Shown one piece after another: positions 26,096 through 35,179 of a stretch of 64,000 nucleotides of DNA. The position numbers were made by a program, and so were the translations under genes. The notes beneath the pieces were generated by a model that did not search any database, had not been told where the DNA came from, and saw only the letters and a list, made by a program, of their open reading frames with translations. Within the stretch, counting starts at the first letter, position 1; each line of letters opens with the position of its first letter. The DNA is from Methylobacterium sp. WL119 (lineage in GTDB: Bacteria > Pseudomonadota > Alphaproteobacteria > Rhizobiales > Beijerinckiaceae): positions 19,566 to 83,565 of the forward strand of contig NZ_VRUU01000011.1 of NCBI RefSeq assembly GCF_008039875.1, written 5' to 3'.

Positions 26096-26476
26096 ATGGG
26101 ACTCTTCGACGCGATCCGATCCGCGCTCGCCCGCGCGGAAGCCCGCATCGACGCGATCGGCGGCGACGGCCTGCCGATGTCCTTCGCCAAGATCTATCCC
26201 GGCGGCCTGCCGGCCTTCCTCGATGCCCTGCGTGCGGCGGGCCACGGCTCGGCCGTCGCCTCGTGGCTCGGATCCGAGGCGAACGTCGCCCTCCCCGCGG
26301 GCGCCTACGCCGCCCTGCTCTCGCCCGAGGCGCTGACGCGCTTCGCCGCCGACCTCGGCATCCCGGAAGCGCGCGTGCCGACCGCGCTGGCCGAGTTCCT
26401 GCCCGGTGCGGTCGACCGCCAGAGCCGGGACGGGACGCTCGCGCCGCAGCGGCAATTCTCGACGCAGGTGGCCTGA
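26096..26476 (+). CDS. YidB family (DUF937) protein, copy 1
   Basis: A 126-residue protein with the YidB pattern: MGLFDAIRSAL at the N-terminus, YPGGLPAFLDALRAAGHGSAVASWLG in the middle and PTALAEFLPGAVDRQSRDG near the end. It is a tandem paralogue of the next gene (same order of motifs) but more diverged, and lacks the consensus QVxxWVGxGxN turn in clean form (here SWLGSEANVAL). The ATG at 26096 agrees with the paralogue's N-terminus; the frame open upstream reads through the tandem repeat. Function unknown. Confidence 0.85.
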   Translation: MGLFDAIRSALARAEARIDAIGGDGLPMSFAKIYPGGLPAFLDALRAAGHGSAVASWLGSEANVALPAGAYAALLSPEALTRFAADLGIPEARVPTALAEFLPGAVDRQSRDGTLAPQRQFSTQVA

Positions 26477-26526
26477 CGCCGGCCGGCGGCTAGAGTGAAG
26501 CGCGGATCACGGCGAGGAACCCAGCG

Positions 26527-26880
26527 ATGAGCCTGTTCGATACCCTCAAGTCGGCGCTCGGCGGCAGCCTGGGCCAGGCCGCCGTCGAGGCCCTTCCCGG
26601 CATCGTCGAGCGGGTGCTGCCGGGCGGGCTTCAGGGGCTGCTGAACCAGCTCCAGAATTCGGGCTACGCCGCACAGGTGAATTCCTGGCTCGGCCGCGGC
26701 CCGAACGCGCCGATCACCACCGAGGACCTGCGCAAGGTCCTGGACAACGAGCAGGTCCGGCAGATCGCCGACAAGCTCGGGATCCCGACCGACCAGGTCC
26801 TCGCGGTCCTGGCGAAGGTGCTGCCCGCGGCGGTCGACCAGCACAGCCCCGACGGGACGCTGCGCACGCCCGGCACCTGA
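26527..26880 (+). CDS. YidB family (DUF937) protein, copy 2
   Basis: A 117-residue protein: MSLFDTLKSALGG, then ALPGIVERVLPGGLQGLLNQ, VNSWLGRGPNAPITTEDLRKVL and VLAVLAKVLPAAVDQHSPDG. This is the canonical YidB form. It follows copy 1 by 50 bases in the same direction and arose with it by duplication. A hairpin terminator follows. Function is not known. Confidence 0.9.
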   Translation: MSLFDTLKSALGGSLGQAAVEALPGIVERVLPGGLQGLLNQLQNSGYAAQVNSWLGRGPNAPITTEDLRKVLDNEQVRQIADKLGIPTDQVLAVLAKVLPAAVDQHSPDGTLRTPGT

Positions 26881-26900
26881 CGACGCGCCGAAACGCGAAA

Positions 26901-26922
26901 GGGCGGCCCTCGCGGACCGCCC
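26901..26922. terminator. hairpin between convergent genes
   Basis: GGGCGG (26901-26906) pairs with CCGCCC (26917-26922) around a partly paired middle. It lies between the 3' ends of the YidB gene and the convergent lipoprotein gene, so it probably serves both. There is no long T-run. Confidence 0.5.
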
Positions 26923-26947
26923 TCGATCGTGGGTCTCGGGAAATCGC

Positions 26948-28399
26948 TCAGTTGCTGGCGAGCTGCGACATCGGGTCGATCGGCGCGCCGCTCTTGCGGA
27001 TCTCGAAGTGCAGCTGGGGCGAGGTGACGTTGCCCGACGCGCCCGACTTGGCGATCGTCTGGCCGCGCTTCACCTTCTCGCCGGGCTTCACGTCGAGCTC
27101 GCCGTTGTGGGCGTAGGCCGACACGTACCCGTTCGAGTGCCGCACCAGCACGAGCTTGCCGTAGCCCTTCACGTCCGAGCCGGCATAGGCGACGGTGCCG
27201 TCCTCGGCGGCCTTCACCGCGGTGCCCTCGGGCACCGCGATGTTGATGCCTTCGTTGCCCGAGGAGCCGTAGCCGGAGATCACCCGGCCCTTGGCGGGCC
27301 AGCGGAAGGTCTGGTCCGGCGCGGCCGGGGCGCTGGGGGCCGCGGCGGCGACCGAGCCGGTGCTGGCGGGCTCGACCTTCGCCACGGCGGCGGTCTTGAC
27401 CGGCTCCGGCTTGGCGGCGGCGACCTTCTCGGCCGCGACCTTCTCCGAGGCCGCCTTCTCAGAAGCGGCCTTGGCGGCCTTCGCCTCGGCGACCTTCTTC
27501 GCCGCGTCCTTGGCGGCGTCGGCCTTGGCGGCGTCGACCTTGGCCTGCTTGGCCTCCGCCTCGGCCTTGCGCGTCGCCTCGGCCTTGGTGTCGGGCTTCG
27601 TATCGGCCTTGGCGACCTGGCCGGGGCGCACGTGATGCTTCTTGGCGTCGGCCTCCTTGGCGGCGACGTCCTTGCGGGCCTTCTCCTCGGCGCGCTTGTC
27701 GGCGAGCTTCCTGGCCTCGGCCTCCTTCTGGGCCTCCTTGGCGGCTTCCTTGGCCGCCTCCTTGGCCGCCTCCTTGCGCTTGGCCTCCGCCTTCGTGTCG
27801 TCCTGGCGCTTGGCCTCCGCGGCCTTGATCCGCTCCGAGGGGGCGGCGGGAACGGCCCGCGCCGTCATCGGGGCGGCCGCCGGGTTCATGCCCGAGGCGC
27901 TGTAGACCGGGATGATCAGCTGGCGGCCGGGCGTCACCTGGCCGGCGCTGGTCAGGCCGTTGGCCGACAGGATCGCCGAGGCCGGCACGCCGAAGCGGGT
28001 CGACATCTGGTTGAGGCTGTCGTTCGGGGCGACGGTGATGGTGGTGCCCCCTTGCGCGTTCCAGCCGGGCGTGCCGGTGGAGGCGACGCGGGTCGTCTGC
28101 GCCATCGGCTGGGTCGGCACGCGGGCCGCCACCGGGCCGGGCCGGGGCGAGATCGCCGTCGGCGCGCCGAGCGCCTCGGACTGGATCCGGCCGGTGCGGA
28201 TCGGCGGCGCCGACGGCATGTCCGGCAGGCTGCCCGTCGCCGCCGGCTCGCTCGCCATGTTCGACGCGAACGGGTTGGTGAAGGGGCTGTCGAGACGCGA
28301 TGCGTCCGACGAGCAGGCGGCAGCACCGCTGCCGATAACTCCGATGAGAGCGAAGCGCGACAGCGTCTTCATCCTCCGACCAGTCCCGCGAACCCGCAT
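26948..28399 (-). CDS. LysM/M23 lipoprotein, NlpD-like (probably catalytically inactive)
   Basis: A 483-residue secreted lipoprotein. The signal peptide ends with a lipobox (GSGAAAC). A LysM-type domain follows at about 130-180 (TITVAPNDSLNQMSTRFGVP, then LIIPVYS), then about 190 residues of Ala/Lys/Glu-rich sequence, probably a long charged helix spanning the periplasm. The C-terminal M23 domain has EGINIAVPEGTAVKAAEDG, SAYAHNGELDV and QLHFEIRKSG; the first zinc site (normally HxxxD) is lost, as in NlpD and EnvC, so it likely activates an amidase instead of cutting peptidoglycan. Start 28399 is preferred because a GGAGG directly abuts the inner ATG at 28372. The place beside pcm-surE-serS is typical. 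Confidence 0.85.
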   Translation of the reverse strand: MRVRGTGRRMKTLSRFALIGVIGSGAAACSSDASRLDSPFTNPFASNMASEPAATGSLPDMPSAPPIRTGRIQSEALGAPTAISPRPGPVAARVPTQPMAQTTRVASTGTPGWNAQGGTTITVAPNDSLNQMSTRFGVPASAILSANGLTSAGQVTPGRQLIIPVYSASGMNPAAAPMTARAVPAAPSERIKAAEAKRQDDTKAEAKRKEAAKEAAKEAAKEAQKEAEARKLADKRAEEKARKDVAAKEADAKKHHVRPGQVAKADTKPDTKAEATRKAEAEAKQAKVDAAKADAAKDAAKKVAEAKAAKAASEKAASEKVAAEKVAAAKPEPVKTAAVAKVEPASTGSVAAAAPSAPAAPDQTFRWPAKGRVISGYGSSGNEGINIAVPEGTAVKAAEDGTVAYAGSDVKGYGKLVLVRHSNGYVSAYAHNGELDVKPGEKVKRGQTIAKSGASGNVTSPQLHFEIRKSGAPIDPMSQLASN

Positions 28400-28563
28400 C
28401 GACGCACCCGTTTGCCTGACGCAACTTGATGAGCCCATGAAAGCCGGATTCAGGTTAAACAACCGTTCCCGTTCACCACGTTCACGGCCGCGCGAGCACC
28501 ATTTCGCTCTCGGGATCGCTGCTTAGGAATGCTTACCGCAGGCGGAGCGGCGAGCGCGATTGG

Positions 28564-29244
28564 TTAAAGCGCGGCGGCTCGTCCGGGCACCAGCGGCGCG
28601 AGGCGCAGGCGCGGTCCCGGCTCGACGACGAGGCCCTGCCCGCCATGCGTGGCCGCCATCAGCCCGCCCTCCGATCCGGCGACGAGGCGGCCGCCGGGCT
28701 TCAGCGCCGCGGCCCAGGATGCGGGCTGCTCCGCGACCGCACCGTGGACCAGGATGCGGTCGTAGCCGCCCCCCGCGGTGTCGGCGAGGCCGTCGCCCTG
28801 GAGCACGCGGGCGCGCCCTGCGAGGTTCGCGCTCGCCTGCCCGGCCAGCGTCGCGTAGCGCTCCAGGCTCGTCACCGCGCCGGCGCCGAGTTGCAGCAGC
28901 AGCGCCGTGACGTAGCCGGACCCGGTCCCGATCTCGAGGATCCGCATTCCGGGCTCGACCTTCAGCAGCGTCAGCATCGTCGCCACCGTGCTCGGTGCGG
29001 TCATCGCCGCGCCGCAGGGCAGCGGCAGGGAAAGGTCGCGCCGGGCGAGGTGGCGATACGCGGCGGGGGCGAACGCGGCGCGCGGCACCTGCTCCATCGC
29101 CCGCAGCACCGCCGTGTCGCGGGTGCCGCGCCCGCGCAGGGCCAGCACGAAGGCGGCGTTCTCGATCGCCCCGCCGAGGCCGGCATGGCCGCTCAAGCTC
29201 GCGCCGACCTGGTCGTCGATCGCGTCCACGTCGCTTCCGGTCAT
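28564..29244 (-). CDS. pcm: protein-L-isoaspartate O-methyltransferase
   Basis: A 226-residue class I methyltransferase that repairs isoaspartyl damage using S-adenosylmethionine. Motifs are TAPSTVATMLTLL (substrate loop), MRILEIGTGSGYVTALLLQL (SAM-binding motif I), VTSLERYATLAGQA and GYDRILVHGAVAEQP. The ATG at 29244 overlaps the stop of the hydrolase gene by four bases (ATGA), indicating coupling. The order serS-surE-pcm is conserved in Rhizobiales, here with a hydrolase inserted. Confidence 0.93.
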   Translation of the reverse strand: MTGSDVDAIDDQVGASLSGHAGLGGAIENAAFVLALRGRGTRDTAVLRAMEQVPRAAFAPAAYRHLARRDLSLPLPCGAAMTAPSTVATMLTLLKVEPGMRILEIGTGSGYVTALLLQLGAGAVTSLERYATLAGQASANLAGRARVLQGDGLADTAGGGYDRILVHGAVAEQPASWAAALKPGGRLVAGSEGGLMAATHGGQGLVVEPGPRLRLAPLVPGRAAAL

Positions 29245-29933
29245 GGCGGCAGGTCGCCGATCCAGGCGAGGATGAGCGCGGCCAGCGCGTCCGGCGCCTC
29301 GAGCGGCAGCATGTGGCCGGCATCCGCGACCACCGCCATCGTCGCGCCGGGGATGCCGTCGCGCAGCTCCTCCGATTCCGCGATGCTGCGCAGGCGGTCC
29401 CGGCCCGCCGCGATCACCAGCGTCGGGCAGCCGAGCGCACCGAGCCGATCCGCATCGCCGACCCGCTCGAGCCGGGATTGGCGCAGGAAGGCCTCGCGCC
29501 CGAGGCGCTGCCCCATCGCCCGGATGCGCTCGATCAGGGCCGCGTCCCCGGCCCGGTCCGGATGCACCGAGGCGGCCGCCGCCGCCCGGCTCAGGCCGCC
29601 GAAGTGGCCGGTCTCGACGCCCTCGATGGCGAGGCGCTTGGCGACCGCCTGCTTGCGCGAGTCGGATCGCGACGAGGTCGCGATCAGCACAAGCCCCCGC
29701 ACCCGCTCCGGCGCGAGCCGCGCCGCCTCGCGGGCGACGTAGCCGCCCATCGAGAACCCAACGAGCACGAAGCGCGCCGGCGCCTCGGCGAGCAGCCGCT
29801 GCGCCATCGCCGGGATCGTGTCGTCGTGGGCGAGGCTCGCATGGTGGATCGGGCCTGCGGGCGCCAGCGCCTCGGCCATGTCGTCCCACAGGCTGGCATC
29901 GGCCATGTATCCGGGGATCAGGACGAGGCTCAT
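29241..29933 (-). CDS. alpha/beta hydrolase
   Basis: A 230-residue alpha/beta-fold hydrolase. The nucleophile elbow is VGFSMGGYVA (serine in GFSMGG), the acid is probably in TLVIAAGRDRLR, and the histidine in VADAGHMLPLEAPD completes the triad. It sits between surE and pcm in the same direction, overlapping pcm by four bases. Substrate cannot be predicted. Confidence 0.9.
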   Translation of the reverse strand: MSLVLIPGYMADASLWDDMAEALAPAGPIHHASLAHDDTIPAMAQRLLAEAPARFVLVGFSMGGYVAREAARLAPERVRGLVLIATSSRSDSRKQAVAKRLAIEGVETGHFGGLSRAAAAASVHPDRAGDAALIERIRAMGQRLGREAFLRQSRLERVGDADRLGALGCPTLVIAAGRDRLRSIAESEELRDGIPGATMAVVADAGHMLPLEAPDALAALILAWIGDLPP

Positions 29934-30053
29934 CGGGCGAGTCTCCGGTTCGGGATGCGGTCGCCCCCGAGAGGCTGTCCGCTTTCGGCCCCGTCGTTGC
30001 GAAGCGCCGCAGGCGAGCCCGGAATTCAGAACCGCCGCGGCTGCGGGATCCGC

Positions 30054-30818
30054 CTACTCCGCGAAGGCCTGGGCGAAGCGCGTCAGCGTCGGCTCGTCGG
30101 TGAGGTCGAGGCGCAGCGGCGTCACCGAGATGCGCTTCTCGGCGATCGCCTTCAGGTCGGAGCCGTTGCCCGGCTCGAACCGGGCCTTGGCGAAGGCGAG
30201 CCAGAAATATGGGTTGCCGCGCCCGTCGGTGCGCGCGTCGATGGCGAGCAGCGCCTGGTTGCGCTGCCCCTGCGCCGCCACGGCGATGCCGGCGACCTCC
30301 TCCGGCTCGCAATCGGGGAAGTTGACGTTGATCACGATGCCCGGCTCGATGCCGGTCTCGAGGATCTTCTTCACCACGATCGGCCCGTGATGGGCGGCGC
30401 ATTGCCATTTCAGGTTGCCGCGGCCGCCGATCCCGTAGGCCTGCGACATCGCGATCGAGCGCACGTTGAGGATCGTGCCCTCCATCGCGGCGGCGATGGT
30501 GCCGGAATAGGTCACGTCCTCGGCGACGTTCTGGCCGCGGTTGACGCCCGACAGCACGAGATCCGGGCCGTGGTCGGCCAGGATGTGGCGCACGCCGAGG
30601 ATGACGCAATCGGAGGGCGTGCCCTTCACCGCGAAGCGCTTCTCCGCGATGTGGCGCAGGCGCAGGGGGTCGTTCAGCGACAGCGAGTGCGAGACGCCGG
30701 ATTGGTCTGTCTCGGGCGCCACCACCCAGACGTCGTCGGAGAGCGTCCGGGCGATGCCCTCCAGCGTCTCCAGGCCCGGCGCGTGGATGCCGTCGTCGTT
30801 GGTGACGAGAATGCGCAT
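30054..30818 (-). CDS. surE: 5'/3'-nucleotidase SurE
   Basis: A 254-residue metal-dependent nucleoside monophosphatase of the stationary-phase survival family. The N-terminal [17 protein letters not shown] carries the double aspartate metal site, VVAPETDQSGVSHSLSL the active-site loop, and DLVLSGVNRGQNVAEDVTYSGT the conserved asparagine. The start overlaps the serS stop by one base (TAATG), so the two are translationally coupled. Confidence 0.96.
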   Translation of the reverse strand: MRILVTNDDGIHAPGLETLEGIARTLSDDVWVVAPETDQSGVSHSLSLNDPLRLRHIAEKRFAVKGTPSDCVILGVRHILADHGPDLVLSGVNRGQNVAEDVTYSGTIAAAMEGTILNVRSIAMSQAYGIGGRGNLKWQCAAHHGPIVVKKILETGIEPGIVINVNFPDCEPEEVAGIAVAAQGQRNQALLAIDARTDGRGNPYFWLAFAKARFEPGNGSDLKAIAEKRISVTPLRLDLTDEPTLTRFAQAFAE

Positions 30819-32215
30819 TACGGGCGTGGTCCTTCGATCCGGTTGAGGCCGCCCATGTAGGGCGCGAGCACGGACGGGATCGTGACGCTGCCGTCCGGGT
30901 TCTGGTAGTTCTCCATCACCGCGATCAGCGCACGGCCGACCGCGACGCCCGAGCCGTTCAGGGTATGCACGAAGGCGGGCTTGCCGTCCTTACGGTACCG
31001 GGCATTCATCCGTCGCGCCTGAAAATCGCCGCAGACCGAGCAGGACGAGATCTCGCGGAAGGTCTTCTGGCCCGGCATCCAGACCTCGATGTCGTAGGTC
31101 TTCTGGCTGGCGAAGCCCATGTCGCCGGTGCACAGGGTCATCGTGCGGAACGGCAGGTCGAGCTTCTTCAAGACCGTCTCGGCGCAGGCCAGCATGCGCT
31201 CGTGCTCGTCCGCCGACTTCTCCGGCGCGGTGATCGAGACCAGCTCGACCTTGTTGAACTGGTGCTGCCGCAGCATCCCGCGGGTGTCGCGCCCGGCCGC
31301 CCCGGCCTCCGCACGGAAGCAGGGGGTCAGGGCCGTGAAGCGGAGCGGCAACTCGTCTTCCGCTAGGATGGATTCGCGGACGAGGTTGGTGAGCGGGACT
31401 TCGGCTGTGGGGATGAGCCAGCGCGAACTCTGGTCAAGCCAATCTTGAACTCCGCCCGAAATGAAGTCGGTTGCTTCGCGTTGATGGCCCGCGACGGCAA
31501 TGATCGAACCAACGCTGCGACGAATGTCTTCAATGGTCGAACCGTCATTAACGGCGAACTGGTCATCGCGAAACTTCGGCAGCTGCGCCGTGCCGAACAT
31601 CGCCTCGTCGCGCACCAGGATCGGCGGCGCGACCTCGAGATAGCCGTGCTCCTGCGTGTGAAGATCGAGCATGAACTGCCCGAGCGCCCGCTCCAGCCGG
31701 GCGATCTGGCCCTTGAGCACGACGAAGCGCGAGCCGGAGATCTTGGTCGCGGTCTCGAAATCCATCAGGCCCAAGGCCTCGCCGAGCTCGAAATGCTGGC
31801 GGCCCTCGGTGAGCGTTTCACGCGCGGACGCGAAGCGCCGGTATTCGACGTTGCCGTGCTCGTCGGCGCCCTCGGGCACGTCGGCCTTGGGCCGGTTCGG
31901 GATCGCGGCGAGCCGGTCGTCGAGGGCCTTGGCGGCCTCGGACTGCGCCGTCTCCAGAGCGGGCGCGGCCTCCTTGAGGCCGGCGACCTCGTCCATCAGC
32001 GCGGCGGCGCGGGCCTCGTCCTTCGCCTTCTTGGCGGCGCCGATTTCCTTGGCCCGCGCGTTGCGGCGCTCCTGGTTCTCCTGCGCCGCCGAGACGGCCG
32101 CCTTGCGGGCGTCGTCCAGCGCGATCAGCTCGGCCGAGAGCGGGCTGAGGCCGCGACGGGAAAGGTCGCGGTCGAAGGCTTCCGGGTTGTCCCGGATGGC
32201 GCGGATGTCGTGCAT
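30818..32215 (-). CDS. serS: seryl-tRNA synthetase with an unusual insertion
   Basis: A 465-residue class II synthetase: N-terminal coiled-coil arm (about 30-105), then motif 2 around [24 protein letters not shown] and motif 3 [18 protein letters not shown]. The start at 32215 ([12 protein letters not shown]) is the canonical one. Most bacterial enzymes have about 425-430 residues. The extra length is an insertion of about 40 residues ([20 protein letters not shown] onward to DWLDQ) just before the [13 protein letters not shown] segment. This tract is also clearly lower in GC. The reading frame is intact and all catalytic motifs are present, so the enzyme is probably active. Confidence 0.93.
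   Translation of the reverse strand: MHDIRAIRDNPEAFDRDLSRRGLSPLSAELIALDDARKAAVSAAQENQERRNARAKEIGAAKKAKDEARAAALMDEVAGLKEAAPALETAQSEAAKALDDRLAAIPNRPKADVPEGADEHGNVEYRRFASARETLTEGRQHFELGEALGLMDFETATKISGSRFVVLKGQIARLERALGQFMLDLHTQEHGYLEVAPPILVRDEAMFGTAQLPKFRDDQFAVNDGSTIEDIRRSVGSIIAVAGHQREATDFISGGVQDWLDQSSRWLIPTAEVPLTNLVRESILAEDELPLRFTALTPCFRAEAGAAGRDTRGMLRQHQFNKVELVSITAPEKSADEHERMLACAETVLKKLDLPFRTMTLCTGDMGFASQKTYDIEVWMPGQKTFREISSCSVCGDFQARRMNARYRKDGKPAFVHTLNGSGVAVGRALIAVMENYQNPDGSVTIPSVLAPYMGGLNRIEGPRP
31350..31585. other. low-GC tract with insertion inside serS
   Basis: Between 31381 and 31560 I count 103 of 180 bases as G or C (57%), against well over 70% in flanking serS. Codons such as ATT, GAA, CAA, ACA and CTA, rare in the neighbours, cluster here. 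The tract covers both the extra 40 residues and part of the conserved motif region downstream, so it looks like a recombined patch from another genome. Confidence 0.7.
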
Positions 32216-32513
32216 GGGCTGGCTCGGGTCGTGCGGACGGGCACGCTTTGCAGCATCGGTCCGCGCGCGACAAGGCTGCGGCGGGCGATGGCGGGCACGC
32301 GCGTCCGCCGTGGACACCGCCCGGCCCGCTTCCGGTCAGGGCATCGAGATGATGCGTCTCGTGACGCCCTCCGCCGAAATCTTTCCCGTCAGCCCGGGGC
32401 GCAGAAGGCGAGCCTCGAATCGAGAACCGCAGGTCGGAATTCGGCTTGGCACCCTCGGCGGCTCTGGATCCCGGACCCTGTCGGCGGGAGCCGGCGCTTC
32501 GCAACCCCGGCGG

Positions 32514-34013
32514 TCAGGCCGCCAGACGCCGGCGCTCCGGGGCGTCCTGGGCATCCGACGCGGCTTCGGTCTCCGCGGCGAGGCGCACCCGCTCCTGCTC
32601 CTCGCGAAAACTCGCCAGGATCGCTTCGGGCAGCGCGTCGAGGATGGCGCCGACCGGGTCGGTGCGCGGCTCCCGCTCGGCGACGATGTCGGCCTCGGGC
32701 GACGCCACGTCCGTGAAGCGCCGGTCGCCGATGCGGTCGCGAGGGTCGAGCGCGATGCGGTCCAAAGCCGTCGGCTCGGGAATGTCGTCGGCCGCGAGCC
32801 GGAGCGTGGCCGCCTCCTGCGCCGCGCGCCATTCCGCGGCGGCCTCGTCGGCCTCGCGGCGGGCGGCCTCGCGCGCCAGGGCCTCCTCGGCGATGGCGCG
32901 GGCGACCGCGCGGGCCTCGTCGCGGGCGGCCTCGGCCTCGTAGCGCGTCAGCAGCGCCATCACCCCCTGCATCTCGGAGAACGGCATGTCCTCGCAGGCG
33001 GTGATCGCCCGCTCGATCATCCGCCGCGACAGGCCGACGCCGCGCAACGTGCTGGTGCCGTCGGCGGCCTCGCGCCAGGCCGAGAGCGCGGCCACCACCG
33101 CGGGCAGCAGCGCTTCGGCGAGGCCGGCGCGGCGGTGCAGGTCGGCGATCCCGCGCGGCTCGCGCAGCAGCGTGCCGACGCGGGCGTGCTCCAGGCCGGT
33201 GAGGTCGGCGAACGCGGTCTCCGCAAAGGCCATCTGCCCCGAGAGGATCGCCCGCAGGATCAGGCCGGCATTGAGCTGGCCCGTGGTGCGCAGGTGCTTG
33301 ACGATCCGCGCGGTGGCGGCGGCGCCCGCGCCGTCGCAGAGCTCGAGCACCGTGCGCTCGCCGGCCTCGCGGCTCATCCGGGCGCTGCGGTCGGGCGAGA
33401 GCCAGCCGCACGCGGTCACGAAGTCCGACAGGGTCCGGGCGAGCCGGGCGCCGACGGCGTGGCGCACCTCGATCGGCAGGTCCGCCCGCGCCAGCAGCGC
33501 CTCGCGCACGCCGGCGTCGCCGCCGTGGCGCTCGACCATGCGCAGCATGCGGCCCGTGGTGATGCGCGCCGTCGGGTTGCGGGCCAGCACCGCGAGGGTG
33601 TCGCCGCCGCCGATCTCGGCCAGGGCCCCGGCCACGGCGTGCGAGAGGTGATGGCGCGCGGCGATCGTCGCGCGGATCGTCTCGCAGCCCATCGCGGCGG
33701 CGTCCACGAGGTCGGCATCGGTCAGGACCGGCGATGCGGCGAGAACCAGGCAGGCGACCTCGGTCTGGTCGGAGGCCAGGGCCACGACGAGGGGGCGCGG
33801 CGCACGCGCCGAGGCGGCGCAGGCCTCGGCCATGGCGCGGCGCACCACCGGGGCCGGGTCGTCGAGGAGCGCCAGGATCGCCGTCTTGGCCTCCCAGGCG
33901 GCATCCGCCTCGAGGTTGCCGTACAGGTAGGCCCGCGTCAGCGCGGAGGCGGCCTCGGCCCGGCGCCCCGCCGAAGTGGACTGGGTGCAGGCGAGGAACT
34001 GGCGGATGTTCAT
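32514..34013 (-). CDS. DUF2336 domain-containing protein
   Basis: A 499-residue protein built of helical repeats, as in DUF2336 (HEAT-like): AILALLDDPAPVVRRAMAEA near residue 50 and several later ADLPIEVR-type repeats. The last 130 residues are a charged Ala/Glu/Arg helix. DUF2336 proteins are common in alphaproteobacteria and of unknown function. The ATG at 34013 overlaps the stop of the transglycosylase gene by four bases, so the pair is coupled. Confidence 0.85.
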   Translation of the reverse strand: MNIRQFLACTQSTSAGRRAEAASALTRAYLYGNLEADAAWEAKTAILALLDDPAPVVRRAMAEACAASARAPRPLVVALASDQTEVACLVLAASPVLTDADLVDAAAMGCETIRATIAARHHLSHAVAGALAEIGGGDTLAVLARNPTARITTGRMLRMVERHGGDAGVREALLARADLPIEVRHAVGARLARTLSDFVTACGWLSPDRSARMSREAGERTVLELCDGAGAAATARIVKHLRTTGQLNAGLILRAILSGQMAFAETAFADLTGLEHARVGTLLREPRGIADLHRRAGLAEALLPAVVAALSAWREAADGTSTLRGVGLSRRMIERAITACEDMPFSEMQGVMALLTRYEAEAARDEARAVARAIAEEALAREAARREADEAAAEWRAAQEAATLRLAADDIPEPTALDRIALDPRDRIGDRRFTDVASPEADIVAEREPRTDPVGAILDALPEAILASFREEQERVRLAAETEAASDAQDAPERRRLAA

Positions 34014-35074
34014 GGGCCGCTCCGGTTCGTGAACAACGACGCGTTGGGGGCGGCGGCAAGCGACGCCGCGAATTCGGCCGGCCGGCGCGGCGGCAGCGGC
34101 GGATCGACGAGCGCGCGGCCCGCCGGAATCGCCGCGGCGATGGCGCCGGTGGTCTCGGGGTCGGCCGAGGCGACCGCCGCGACCGGCACGGTGGAATCGA
34201 GGCTCGGGTCGGAGCGCGGGAAGTAGCTCGGGGCCGGCCGGGCGGCCTCCGCCGCGCGGCCCTGGAACAGCTTGGCGACGCCCTCCGAGAGGGCGCCCTG
34301 GCGCCGGTCGGTCTGGAACAGGGTGCGCAGGTCGCCCCCGACCGCGGCGTAGGCGCTCGCCGCCGCCGGCGGGGCGACGGCGGCGCCCTGCGTCAGCAGG
34401 GTCACGTCGCTGGCGGCGGTGCGGCCGGCGCCCGCCGCGGAGAGGCTGGCATAGAGCTCGGCGGTGGTGCGCGGCCGGCCGGTGCGATCGTAGAACAGGC
34501 CGCGGTTGGCGGCGGCGGCCTCCGGCATGTCGAGGGCGGCCGCCCGGTCCGGGGTCGCCCGCGCGGCGGCGATCAGCGTCGTCGCGCCCTTCGCCCCGAG
34601 CACGTGGGCGGCGTAGAGGTCGCCCGCGGTCGGCTCGCGCCCGAGCGCCGCCGACAGCGCCTCGCCGTTCTTCTGGGTGAAGGCGCCCGCGAGCGAGGCG
34701 GCGATCTTCGGGTCGCGCCGGAGGTCGAGGATCGCCTGGCGCTGGCCGGCATCCGCGACGGTGTAGCTGCCGTCCGGCCGCGCGACGATGGCGTCGGCGT
34801 AGGCCTGGAGGCCGAGCTTCGGCCCGGCGGACTTCATCACCCCGAGCCAGGTCTGCTCGATGAACTGGAACAGGCCGGTGGCGGTCGAGGTGCCGGCCTT
34901 GGCCGAGGGATCGAGGGCGGATTCGCGCTGCGCCGTGGCGAGCAGGTAGTCGAAGCCGACGCCGCTGCTCTGGGCCCCGTCGCGGATCGCGTCGACGACC
35001 GCGCCCTGCGGACCCGCGGCCCGCGGCGGCGCCGCGGCTGGCTGGGGGTTCGAAGGCGTGGTGAACAGGAACAT
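34010..35074 (-). CDS. lytic transglycosylase-like (SLT domain) protein
   Basis: A 354-residue protein. Residues about 25-150 resemble the SLT lysozyme-like fold: GVGFDYLLATAQRESALDPSAKAG provides the catalytic glutamate (in QRES), and TATGLFQFIEQTWL the conserved substrate-binding turn. The C-terminal 180 residues are Ala/Pro-rich and low complexity. No signal peptide is evident at the chosen ATG (35074), which is common for flagellar or other specialised transglycosylases. It is coupled with the DUF2336 gene, a pairing found in related genomes. Confidence 0.85.
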   Translation of the reverse strand: MFLFTTPSNPQPAAAPPRAAGPQGAVVDAIRDGAQSSGVGFDYLLATAQRESALDPSAKAGTSTATGLFQFIEQTWLGVMKSAGPKLGLQAYADAIVARPDGSYTVADAGQRQAILDLRRDPKIAASLAGAFTQKNGEALSAALGREPTAGDLYAAHVLGAKGATTLIAAARATPDRAAALDMPEAAAANRGLFYDRTGRPRTTAELYASLSAAGAGRTAASDVTLLTQGAAVAPPAAASAYAAVGGDLRTLFQTDRRQGALSEGVAKLFQGRAAEAARPAPSYFPRSDPSLDSTVPVAAVASADPETTGAIAAAIPAGRALVDPPLPPRRPAEFAASLAAAPNASLFTNRSGP

Positions 35075-35179
35075 CGATCGCCGCTTCGAGCCGCACGCGC
35101 CGGACGGGCGTCGCGTGAGGCGCCGCACGGTGCGCCCCGGATGCGGGGACCTTTGGCCATCATGGTAAAGAAAGCCTAA

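Noticed and set aside
31350..31585. Intein in serS
   Set aside because: The insert is only about 40 residues, lacks the splice-junction Cys/Ser and His-Asn, and is far too small.
31671..34226. Very long plus-strand frame (851 codons) opposite serS and DUF2336
   Set aside because: Antisense shadow of two real genes with no family motif and the typical Arg/Gly/Ala bias.
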